In this document: positions 47,124 through 56,701 of the stretch, one piece after another
Numbering within the stretch: position 1 is the first letter of the stretch
Layout: each line of letters starts with the position of its first letter
Source: Lactarius indigo
Lineage: Eukaryota; Basidiomycota; Agaricomycetes; Russulales; Russulaceae
DNA length: 64,000 nt
Reading direction: 5' to 3'
Assembly (NCBI GenBank): GCA_025766275.1
Contig: JAFKAC010000004.1
Span: 434,001-498,000, forward strand
Made by a program: the position numbers and the translations under genes
Notes under the pieces: generated by a model
Databases searched by the model: none
Seen by the model: only the letters and a program-made list of their open reading frames with translations
What the model was told of the DNA's origin: nothing

Positions 47124-47650
47124 TGTTGAAGTGAGTTCTAATATTATCTTATCGATTGTTTCCTTCGTACCCGTATGGACTGTGTGCAAACCCACGCAAG
47201 TCCCTTTGATTTACCGCCTCGGCTTGTTATTTTCTTGCGTTCGGATGCCGGACCGTATGTCCCGGATCCTCTCCCAGTCGTACTCGGCCGCAGATTCACT
47301 ATACCGTCGCTCTGCGGAAGCAGAGCATAAAACTTCCAACTATACAGTTTATATTTCCTACAGTTATATAAGTCCCTAGTTCTGCTCAGTAGTACCTCAG
47401 CTTTTGCCCTGTTAGTGCGCGCAAACGCTGAGGTAAGTTATCCGTACTACACTTTATATTCGCCTGTGCTCATGCGCTTCATAGTATATTGTCTTCTTGT
47501 GCAGGTGAATAGATTATTAGCTTTTGCCCTGTTAGTGCGCACAAACGCTGAGTATATTGTCTTCTCGTGCAGACATATTCCACGCGCACGATCATTCACT
47601 AACAAGTTTATTTACTATCTATTCATTCCGAGCTTCCATACCTCGTAAGA
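47124..47650 (+). repeat. 3' LTR of nested copia element
   Basis: 527 bp, TGTTGAAGTGAG...CCTCGTAAGA, followed directly by the duplicated CTGCA at 47651. Confidence 0.95.
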
Positions 47651-48004
47651 CTGCATAGGTCAGATATACTAGAGGTGGAGGCACATGGTATGGATATCGA
47701 AGCGGAAGTAGAAGGAGCCTCCACTGGCGGATTTAGTAAATAATGATATGCAGGATGCAATGGCCCACATCTGATAATCCAGTATGCATTGTTCGGATAT
47801 TGTAGAACTCCGGATGGCCTAGAATACTATGGAACCGCTGATTTGTATGATCCCTGATGTACACTCTACAAGGGCACATCTGTAGAATATTCCGCAACTC
47901 ATTTCTGCAGTATGCACAGGGTATTTAAGACATCATCCAAATCATACAAAGACACCCAGCTTCATCATCTCTATACATATTCCCTATCCACTGCTATACA
48001 GGAA

Positions 48005-51000
48005 ATGCCTCGCACTCGTGATGTTATCATTCCTGAAACTGTTGAAGGCATCGAGGAGGTCGTCATCAAGCACACCAAATCGAAGCGTGGTACAATCCAG
48101 ACAACGGAAAAGGTTGTTCCCGTTGTCCGTCCACAGAAGGAGTGATCCGGACAGCCTTCACAGGCACGCCAGAAGGATGCACACCCGCAGATTCCATCAG
48201 ATAGTGTCAAAGGTTCTGGGAGGCCTCTCCACATCCCTGGAGACCCGCAGATGGACTTATACACGGAAGAGCAACAGTATGACTTCCACAATACAGAAGA
48301 GGATGGTCAGCTACAACCCGACTCAACAGCCACCCAACAGGCCACTGTATGTCTCACATTTATTCATATCATGTAGCTATTCTGATCAGATGTAGACTCC
48401 AATGAAACAGTGGGTGGAGCTCAGGGATAGATATCTCCATGTTCTCCTGGAGATGGAAGGTCGGGGAAGATCTGACAAGTGTTCCATGTGCAGCAAGAAA
48501 CCTGAAATAAAGTGTCCGGATTGCTTTGGACCACTGTTGTTTTGCAAGGACTGCTGTCTTGAAGCTCACAGGAACTCCCCATTTCACAGACCACTACTAT
48601 GGAATGCAACCCACTACACTCCAGTAACTTTGCACTCCCTCGGATTTGTATTGTGCATCGGGCATGGTGGTATGCCATGTCCACGAACAGTTGAGGTAGT
48701 TATGGACACACATATCTTGCAATGTCTTGTAGTGCTCATATTACCTTAGGGAATCAGAGCTGCACAAGCAGTCTCCACTAGTAGAAAGAGGAGTTCTGGG
48801 AAGAGACGTGCCCACTCAGCATCTCTTGCATCTGTTTCCGAGGGTCCTGATTCTCCGGATAATTCTGGCCAACTTCCTACACCTCGCGAGACTCCACAGC
48901 CAGAAGGCCCATCCACTAATCCGGATATCTCTGACAGACTCTTTGACTCCCTGGATATGTCTCCGGATTCTAATGACAGTGATTCCAGCAGAGTGCGGAC
49001 AGTGGACTCTGGTAATCCACTGTTCACTGTTGTTGACAGAAGTGGAATCTTCAACATGGAGGTAGTATTCTGCATTTGCCCAGGAATGGACAATATTGGC
49101 GAGCAGCTTCTCCAATCCAGGCTATTTCCATCCACATTCCGGCAAATAGAAACATTATTCACATTCACAGTATTGGAGGACTTCATTCTGGATAACCTGG
49201 AATGCAAGACCACAGCCCAGCAGTATTATTCAAAGCTGCAAAGCATGACAAGCAAGATGTTTCCCAACAATGTGCAAGTATGTCTTCATCCATACATACA
49301 CACACTCCCATCCACCCACATCCAGATCTAATAAATGTTTACAGAACCGTTACAAGCAACTTCTGAGAGCATCTCGCCAGTGGCGTGACCTCAAGGGCAG
49401 GATGGAAAGTGGGCTTGGACATCAGTCAGAAGGAGAGAGCTGTCCGGATGGAGCCATGGCAATATTCTGCCCTGCATGCCCACAGCCTGGAATCAATCTT
49501 CCTAAGGATTGGAAGACACTATATCCTCCGTATGTCATTTATGAACTGGCATCTCCACATACTCATACTCCCCATTGAAGTGACCAGCTTATCCGGACAT
49601 TTATCATGGACGGAAACTTTTCCACAGAACACATGCACCATAGATCCGGGGACAAGGATGTTGCATTATCAGCAGGAATGGCATTCATGGCCAACCCTGA
49701 TTCCTACAAGGCTCATCTCCAGTGCGGAAAAGAAATAGCCCAAGTATGTGATGTCTTCCTTACCCAGATCCTTTTATCTAATGGCCTTATAGCCCAGCAC
49801 ATGTAATACCTACAGAGCCATTGAACAGGCAAATTCTAGTAGGACACACCTTGATGTCACAGGGATTGGTGCAACTGCCTGCTGCCATGGGTTCTTTGTT
49901 CCAACATCTGTGGTGGATTTCCAGAAAGGAGAGAGGTATGCATGTTCTCTTGGAATCCCTATATCCGGAAGTGATGTACCATTTCCGATAGGCAAATCAA
50001 TATGGACTACAGCATATGCAAAGCACTCTCATACAATATGGAGGACATCCCTGTGGCTCTTGTCATGTATGACATCATATGCCAATATAGAGTCCACTTC
50101 CAGGAGAGGGTCAAATGCAGTCCGGAACTCTCACTACCAAGCTCACTGACACTCCGGATGGGAATTGGACTGTTCCATATCCATGGGCACCAGGATTCTT
50201 GCTTGCCAAGGTTTTCTCCCAGCTACATTCCAGGAGCAAAGCAGGTTGATGGAGAAATAATCGAGACCTTGTGGGCACCCCTGAATAATATCTCTCGCAG
50301 CATCTGAGGGATGTCCTTGGACCATAGGCAGGAGGTATTGGATTCCCACATCAATTACTCCAACTGGAAGAAGCTGGTTAGGATTGGTATGTATTATCCA
50401 TCCGGACTATCCCATATGTTAATACAACACTAATGACACTTGTATGTGAAAGTCCCATCACTACTAAAGCGGTGGAAGCGACTGGACTCTGGCTTGGATG
50501 CCAGTGCAAAGGCATATAAGGCACTCAATCAACACTTCAAGCATAAATCTGAACAATGGCTGAAGGATGATGAGGGTGCTCAACAGGAGAGACAAAAAAC
50601 CCCATCTTCCATGGATATCTATGACACTGTGAAGGAAAAGGGTGTGTGGTCTGAATCCAAAATCTTCCCCCCATAATTGATGAATGTCTCCAGCCCCATC
50701 CCGGGCTGCTATCCAGCAACAGCTTACTGAGGAAGAGAGCAGGGACCATTCCATCCAGGGTGAGACATCTTGGATTTCATGTGGGCTTAAGATACAGGAA
50801 TTACAGTATGTCCACAAGGATCCTTCCTAATTCATTGAATAATGACCTACCCAGACTTGCAATCCGCTATCAGCTCCGGAGTCAGGGATCAAGGCTCACT
50901 ATAGAAGATTCACAAGTCCTTGAGAATAAGCACAATCGCATACAGAAGCTTATTGATATGTTTGAGCACCAGGCAGACACCTTCCTACACCATCATCAGG

Positions 51001-51944
51001 ATACAGATGATGTTCCGGTATGGTCTATGGGGGACTATGCTGAATATGACAATGTGGATGACATAGATGGCTCCGGAAATCCTGGCCTTGGACCTTCTGG
51101 CCATTACCATGGTGCCCCAACTTCTGATGGCTTGGGAATGGAAAGTTCCAATGTTGAGGACATTCCCCTCCTTCTTCCGTCATCCCTTGGATGGGAGTGG
51201 TGTTCAAGCCACGGTATCAAGTCTCTTGCAATGAAGGAAGCTAAGCTACGCTATGCTCAGGCAAATGATTCCATCCCCAGGATCCACCTTGCTTTAGGAT
51301 TCAAGTCTGCACTCTTCCGAACACAAGTGCGGGATGCCCGTACACAAAAGACAAAGACCCGTGCATGGACTGCAGTTCATGGTGTTGATAGCACAGTCCA
51401 TGAGCATGCCCGGAACTATTCCATGGCGTGGGATGCATACATCAAGGTCCAGGAAGAATCCGGAGACTTTCCGGAATTACCACCCCTCCACCCCACAGAT
51501 CTTCGCATCAGCACAACCATCCTTGGAGCAGCACAGGTGGGACAACGCAATAAACAGCTCCCATGGATATGGAGCTTTGGGGTCTCTGAAAGGCATGATG
51601 GAACTTGGATGGATGAGTGTAGGCCAACATCCATTGCCATATGATGAATGCTTACAGATATTTCAGTTAACCGAGTTCATTGGCTTCGTGCAAAAGCTCA
51701 GTTTGAGAGGTGGAAGGAAGAACAACACAGTATTCATAATGAAGCCATATGGATTCCGGCTTACTTTCATTCCAAGGCGGAGCATTGGAAGACCAGGATG
51801 GATATGGCAGCACAGGTGCTGCTTCCTGGCCATGAAGCATATGCATCTTGCCAAGCACATGCATGGGAGGAACTATCTAGGAGTTCTGTAAAGGCACTAA
51901 TCCCAATCACCTCTTCTCCATTAAAACATTTAGAGACTATGTAA
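48005..51944 (+). pseudogene. KDZ transposase with CxC2 cysteine cluster, decayed
   Basis: ATG 48005 opens MPRTRDVIIPETVEG. Exons split by short introns. A CxC2 cluster lies at 48402-48749 (CSMCSKKPEIKCPDC, then FCKDCCLEAH). The RNase H-like KDZ core follows: FIMDGNFS (49600-49630), CNTYRAIEQANSSRTHLDVTG, VVDFQKGER joined by an intron to a Met-Asp-Tyr block (about 50000), VMYDIICQY, LFHIHGHQDSC, DGEIIETLWAPLNN, then the C-terminal Gln/Glu-rich region ending LKHLETM. Introns that keep frame include 48347-48395, one after KTLYPP (about 49530), one after EIAQ, and one after GER. In-frame TGA at 48143-48145 and 50305-50307 cannot be spliced out simply, and at least one more shift is needed near 48746. 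KDZ transposases move elements with 8-bp or similar duplications. Probably inactive here. Confidence 0.82.
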
Positions 51945-52533
51945 AGGTGTATCCTAGTTCTGATCTATTCCCATAAACTGTAAATCAATGATATCACTCC
52001 ACTTATTTCATGTATCACAATGGAAGGCAATCTCTACATTACAGGAATTACAAGGGAAGTGATGCTTCCATCATAGATAACTCATGGAAGTTGGTTATTA
52101 TGTTATTTCTTGGATTCCAGAAAGCTACTGAAGGTGATTTTGGTAAGTTAAACGGAAAGCTAAGACTTCCACTCCTGGAAGTGACACAAGTTTTGATTCC
52201 TCCATTTCTGGAAATAATATGTGTTAGGATTTCTGTTCAGGAAACACATGTATTGATTTCCGCATTTCGGGAAAATGACACAGGTGTTAAGGTTTCCATT
52301 CGGGAAATGATAGGGTTTTGATTCCCCATTTCCAGAAATGATTTGGGTTTTGATTTCCTGTTTCCGGAAATGATACGGGTTTTTATTTCCCCATTTCCGG
52401 AAATGATACGGGTTTTGATTTCCCCGTTTCCGGAAATAATTTGGGTTTTGATTCTCCCGAAATGGGAGAATGACATGGGTCCATCTCAGGAAATAACACA
52501 GGTGTTAAATCTTATGTTCTGAGAATGGGTTTT
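51945..52533. repeat. KDZ right subterminal region with 33-bp repeats
   Basis: From about 52200 to 52490 the DNA has 33-bp units built on TTTCCGGAAATGA...GGGTTTTGATTTCC, about 6-8 degenerate copies. The period equals that of the left array, but the unit sequence differs. No gene. 51945-52130 is otherwise featureless. Confidence 0.7.
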
Positions 52534-52822
52534 GGTACTCCCATTTCAGGAAATAACATGGGTCATGATTCCTCCATTTCAGCAAATAAATGAGTGTTTA
52601 TTCATCTGTTTCGGAAAATGACCCGGAAATCTGATTCTTCCATTATAGAAGGAAACATTGCTACTTCCTTTAGCAATTCCTACATCGGAACCGACGTTGG
52701 GTGGCCCATGAATTCCGGAAGAATTTTGTGTGTCGGCCGACGTCGGTTGGCCCATGAGTTATGAGGGGTTCTTCCCGTCGGATGGCCCATGAGTTATGAA
52801 AGTTATGGCAGATCATTATGTG
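52534..52822 (-). repeat. KDZ right terminal inverted repeat
   Basis: Reverse complement of 31147-31435 with scattered mismatches; the outer end reads CACATAATGATCTGCCAT on the minus strand, with three differences in the first six bases from the left end. The three-fold TCATGGGCCA motif is mirrored here. Confidence 0.88.
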
Positions 52823-53010
52823 CTCCCTCTTGTGTGCCTCTGAAACCCCTCTCCAAAGTGAACTTTGCTTCGCCTTTGAACATCTTCGCTCATGCTCTAT
52901 CATTATTCAATTTTGCGCTTTTCTCATTGCCAACTGAACTGGCCTTACAGATCTTGTCACCTGACTGGCCCACTTAGCCGGCTCGCCCTTATCGCCCGAC
53001 CTTTACACCA
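52823..53010 (+). repeat. Copia LTR, right portion
   Basis: After the 7-bp duplication the second part of the copia LTR resumes and ends ACACCA at 53010, followed by AGGTTATGGGCCCTG (53011-53025), as in the left element. Confidence 0.85.
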
Positions 53011-53112
53011 AGGTTATGGGCCCTGACACTGCAGTCTAAATCTGATATTACCAAGAAAATCATCAGTGCATACCTTTCATTATCCGAAACCTCACTTATC
53101 GTATTTGTCATC

Positions 53113-53758
53113 ATGAGCGAAGATTACAAGCTTACCATTGTCAAATTGGCCACTGACAGATCCAACTGGGTCACCTTTAGAGACTGCATGGTCTGGGTGT
53201 TCAATAACTGAAGATGGTCCGAACATCTCACCAGCACCATGGTCCCCACGACTTGGATGCCAATCAATAATGTCCCTCCTCAGGAATGCTGGGACGCGGA
53301 AGAAGCTGCCACCAAAAATTTGATTGCAGCATCAGTACCCAATTATGTCTTCAACCGAATCAAGACGAAAACTAACACCAAAGATATTTGGGACGCCGTC
53401 AAAGAAATATTCCAGAAAAGATCCAAGATGATCGCCGTTGACTTGGGCCAGAAACTCTCAGGCACTAAACTAGGTGAAGATGAAGATGCTCGCACTCATC
53501 TGACTCATCTTCTAGATATGCGAGAGCAGCTCGCTTCTATGGGGGCCACCAAGACCGACGATGAATTCGCATCCATTATCCTTGGCTCACTCCCCCCCTC
53601 CTACAAATCCCTCATTAACTCTATCAACTCAGCAGCCAATCAAGCGGACGAATCAGTCACACCCGATTGGGTAATTTGACTGGTAACTGATCAGTACAAT
53701 TGGTGCGTCATCCAGAAAGGCAAGACTAACGGCCCAGAAGAGGCCTTCTTAGCCAACA
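53113..53758 (+). pseudogene. Copia gag fragment with CpG-type stops
   Basis: ATG 53113 starts MSEDYKLTIVKLATD, the same gag as at 2542 (minus). Homology continues to about 53758 (GPEEAFLAN), where it ends abruptly before the zinc knuckle. TGA at 53209-53211 and 53677-53679 correspond to CGA codons in the intact copy. Most substitutions between the copies lie in CpG context. The rest of the element is missing. Confidence 0.93.
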
Positions 53759-53782
53759 CTGGATGGAAAATACCCTTTGATC

Positions 53783-53878
53783 ATTGACAAAATTTAGGCA
53801 TATCCTATAACAAAAGGTATTTTTTATCAATAATTCTTCATATATAAAATGTTGATAAGGTAACCAAATATTGTCAAT
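53783..53878. repeat. AT-rich 96-bp MITE-like sequence
   Basis: Ends are inverted: ATTGACAAAATTTAGG at 53783 and the reverse complement ATTGACAATATTTGG at the other end. No target duplication was found, and the copy lies exactly where the copia fragment ends and the gypsy LTR begins. Alternatively this is unrelated AT-rich filler. Confidence 0.35.
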
Positions 53879-53897
53879 GCAATTTCAAAGCACAATA

Positions 53898-54350
53898 TGT
53901 AACGCCGTCACGACGTTAGCTTGACTTGAGCTTCGATAAGGCGACTTGGTAACTTAGCTAATCACGCTCTAAGGTGTATGGCACGAAGGCAACTCCTAGA
54001 TGTTTGAAGACACTAGTATAACTGCGGCACTCTAACTGAGGTAGAGGCGAGACTTGGATGCGAAAACAGAGAAGTGACGATTGAAGAAGACCAAGATGGC
54101 GTGTCTTGGTCTTCCTTAGCTACCTTAAATACAAGAAGAGCAGGCTTTCAAGCGCTGCTATGAGTCACAGTAATGTAGCGTCCAATGTATTGCGTAAGTA
54201 ACGCAATCCTAGTACTACTACTACCTGTACTAGGGTCAAGTCATCCTTCAACCCCTAACTCCTATCGTAAACCCTGAGTCCGTGACTAATCTACCTTACT
54301 GCCGTAGCCACAACCGGTACAGTAAGGGTCCGATGTGTGCAACCGTAACA
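53898..54350 (-). repeat. 3' LTR of gypsy element C
   Basis: In element orientation it starts TGTTACGGTTGC (at 54350) and ends GTGACGGCGTTACA (at 53898), 453 bp. The purine run AAAAGGGGGTGA lies immediately upstream (54351-54362), as expected for a polypurine tract. Internal ATCTTGGTCTT complement at 54087-54097 and TATA-like TTAAATA at 54125-54131. Confidence 0.85.
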
Positions 54351-54380
54351 TCACCCCCTTTTCAGCATGAGACCCCAGAC

Positions 54381-56207
54381 TCACCGAAAGTCCCGCGCCG
54401 TCCAAGTCGACTGCTCGTTGCTAATCCTCTCAAATATGTTGGCCCTCTCCAGCCGATAGATGCAGTCTCTTTTGTCATCCCTTGCCGACAACTGCATGGC
54501 CTGGAGTTGGCGGATGCGAGCAGCGAGCCTCTCTTCTTCATACGCGGCTGCCCGGTAACGCATTATCTCCGCAGTCAGGGACTCATCCCCGATGCGGTTT
54601 AGCGTGCAGTCCGTAATCTTGTTGGAGGCGAGGATAACCAGGTCCTCGTGGGCAATGAAGGCGCGTCCCGCAGCCGATAGCATCGGGAAGGCGTAGAGAG
54701 GTTTGCTGTAAAGATGGGGGGAACCGGGGATGAGCCCCAGCACAAAAGGATTTGCACCTCCGATGATCTGAACATGACTGGCGTTCCTCTCTACGCCGTC
54801 GGGTCCGGTGATGGGGAAATGAATGTAATGGGGCTGTCGATTCACCCTGAACCCTTCAGGCGCAAGGACCTGCGCAGGGTCGTCGTCGTGCGTGATGGGG
54901 GTGTGAAGTGCGACACTGGGCAGTCGCACACATCCTCGAGACATGGCAGTTCCATCGGTGTAAACGAGCCATGGGGTGATTCGGGGATTAGTAGGGTGGC
55001 TGTGCGTTCGAAGGAGGGGGTGTCTGACTGGGTAGTAATCCTCGTCGTCAGTGTGAGCCTTGTCGTTAGGGAGCGCTGCCTGCGCTGCCGCAACTCGCTC
55101 AATCTCCTCTGCGCTAAGCGCAGTTGTTCGTCGGCCCACCCCTTCGCCATTCTCTGCCAATCCTCCGCTGCTTCTAACTCCAGTTGGGTCTTCGAGGGGA
55201 CAGTCGGCAGGGAGAATTCCCCGTGTGCCGATGAGGTTGTCACCTGGGGGGATGACGGCAATGGGTTTTTGATTGCTGTTGTCGTCTCGGAAGATGTGAG
55301 GGACGGCATGCTGCTGCTCGTCGTCGGGCTGGTGAGTCAGGTCGGGGAACCTCTGTAGGACATTAGCCCATTCTTGAGTGGTGATATGCCCCGCTCGCAT
55401 GTTTGCAGGTGTGTACGGAGTGAGCTGGACCTGTTGAACCATGGTTTCTTGGTCGTCTTCGATGAGGTTGGCGGCGTCTTGTGCAACTTGGTCGAGGAGG
55501 ATCACCGTGGTGACATGTCTGAGGGGAGAAGTGGGCATAGAGGTATGAGAGGATCGGATGTAGGAGTGATACTCTCCCTGATTGTCCTCGGGCTGGCTTT
55601 TAAGATGTCGTACGGCTGTTCAGCCCGCTTGATACTCTTTTATCGCTTCTGGGGCAAATACGTCGTTCTTATCGACCCACTGGTTCTCCGAGTCTGGGTA
55701 ACCCTTCCATTTGACAAGGTATTGCAATTTCTTCCTTCTTCCAAAATGCCGGGAGTCTATAATGGCCTCGACTTTGTATTCCTCTTCGCCTTCCACAAGA
55801 TCCGGCGGCGGACGTGGGAAGTTCTCGCCGTGAAAGGTTGTATTTTTGTATGGCGTGAGAAGATCAATGTGGAACACTGGATGGATGCTCCACTGCATGG
55901 GAAGTTCGAGACGGTAGTTGTAAGGGGACATCACCTGAACCACTTTAAACGGTCTGTGGCGTCACGCCGCTAGTTTTGCTGTGGGCTGATTGGTCCGTAG
56001 ATGTTTTCCTTCCAGCCACACTTGGTCACCGACTTGGTAGCACAGGGTATCTTTATGCCGGATCCAGCTATCTTGTGCCTTTTTGATAAGGTCCTGGGCA
56101 AGTTGCCGCGCTTCCTTCAGCTGTGTCAGTCTGGTGATCACGTTCAGAATTGGGGATGGCTTATCCGTCCAATCAGCCATTGGGTTGTATCCCATCAGGA
56201 GCATGAA
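54381..56207 (-). pseudogene. Ty3/gypsy chromovirus C, integrase C-terminus and chromodomain
   Basis: Minus-strand 3' part of a gypsy pol. Reading from 56207: integrase C-terminal block (FMLLMGYNPMADW, CYQVGDQVWLEGKHL), a TGA near 55962, then the GPF-type segment VVQVMSPYNYRLELP and a chromodomain (YKVEAIIDSRHFGRRKKLQY, LVKWKGYPDSENQWV, about 55630-55800). Another TGA at 55620-55622 in the same frame precedes a long C-terminal extension (54381-55538) with DGTAMSRG and other conserved but unassigned blocks. Chromodomains direct insertion to marked chromatin. Both stops lie in one otherwise open frame, so a CGA to TGA origin is likely. It is truncated at 56207 by element A. Confidence 0.82.
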
Positions 56208-56681
56208 TGTCACGTTTCGACCCTTACTGTACCGGTTGTGACTACAGCGGTAAGGTAGATTAGTCACGGACTCACAGCTTTAGGCCTCTACGATGTAGTG
56301 TGATAGGAGATTGCGAGTGATTGCTGACTGGACTCTGACTCGATCCTAATACTAGTAGTAGTAGTACTAGGATTGAGTTACTTACGCGATACGTTGGACG
56401 CTATTCTACGGTGACTCATAGCAGCGCTTGAAAGCCTGCTTTTCCTGTATTTAAGGTAGCTGTGGAAGACCAAGACACGCCATCTTGGTCTTCTTCAATC
56501 GTCACTTCTTGTCTTCTATCTCTCGTTCGCCTCTATCAGGATTAGAGTGCCGTCTGAAACCTTAGTGTCTTCAAACATCTAAGAACCGCCTTCGCGCCAT
56601 ACGCCTTCAGCGTGACCAGCTAAGTCATAAAGTCGCCTTCCACCCAAGCTCAAGTCGAGCTAACGCTGTGACGGCGTTACA
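56208..56681 (+). repeat. 5' LTR of gypsy element A
   Basis: 474 bp, TGTCACGTTTCG...GCGTTACA. Against the LTR of B it lacks about 20 bp near its start (after TGTCACGTTTCGA). TATA-like TATTTAA at 56448-56454 lies 34 bp upstream of ATCTTGGTCTT (56482-56492). Confidence 0.85.
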
Positions 56682-56683
56682 TT

Positions 56684-56694
56684 AAGACCAAGAT
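56684..56694 (+). promoter_or_regulatory. Self-priming PBS of gypsy element A
   Basis: AAGACCAAGAT, two bases after the LTR, is the exact reverse complement of ATCTTGGTCTT at 56482-56492, the predicted RNA 5' end. There is no TGG-type tRNA PBS. This is the layout of Tf1/sushi-type self-priming, where the 5' end of the transcript folds back as primer. Confidence 0.75.
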
Positions 56695-56701
56695 CCTCAT
56701 T

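Larger units (their letters stand above)
41601..47650 (+). mobile_element. Complete Ty1/copia element nested in KDZ gene P2
   Basis: LTRs at 41601-42127 and 47124-47650, primer-binding site after the 5' LTR, polypurine tract (GAGGGGGAG) before the 3' LTR, and a single gag-pol frame interrupted once by a 543-bp solo LTR. The two LTRs differ at 11 of 527 positions, all transitions. It is a different family from the elements at 1-3150 and 30819-53760. Confidence 0.95.
41164..47743 (+). pseudogene. KDZ-element acidic protein gene P2, split by copia insertion
   Basis: The reading begins at ATG 41164 (MSDIQKASKEKDIDMSIKD) and is a strongly acidic protein. It runs 145 codons to 41600, where the copia LTR begins. 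On the other side of the element, after the duplicated CTGCA (47651-47655), the frame continues without shift for 28 codons, ending FSK at the TAA 47741-47743. The junction therefore lies inside a formerly continuous frame of about 174 codons (or a spliced gene of that length). A one-base shift near the end would allow a few more codons. No known domain. The insertion also separates the gene from its 3' end and probably abolishes it. Confidence 0.75.
31147..52822. mobile_element. Giant KDZ-type DNA transposon, 21.7 kb with nested insertions
   Basis: The 21,676-bp unit is bounded by 289-bp inverted repeats and a 7-bp target duplication and lies inside a copia LTR. It encodes a CxC2/KDZ transposase at its right end and at least four other genes (33409-35425 and 36470-37889 minus; 38310-40177 and 41164-47743 plus). 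It also has tandem repeat arrays near both ends and in the middle. Without the nested copia element (6,050 bp plus one 5-bp target copy) it would be about 15.6 kb. KDZ elements are cut-and-paste transposons common in mushrooms and often carry accessory genes. The transposase has in-frame stops, so this copy is probably not autonomous. Confidence 0.85.

Noticed and set aside
48393..48395. TAG as a premature stop in the KDZ transposase
   Set aside because: It can serve as the acceptor of a 49-nt intron (48347-48395) that leaves the frame intact, so it is not needed as a mutation.
54282..54602. Plus ORF over the gypsy C LTR boundary
   Set aside because: It reads through the LTR and polypurine tract on the wrong strand; no gypsy or host motif.
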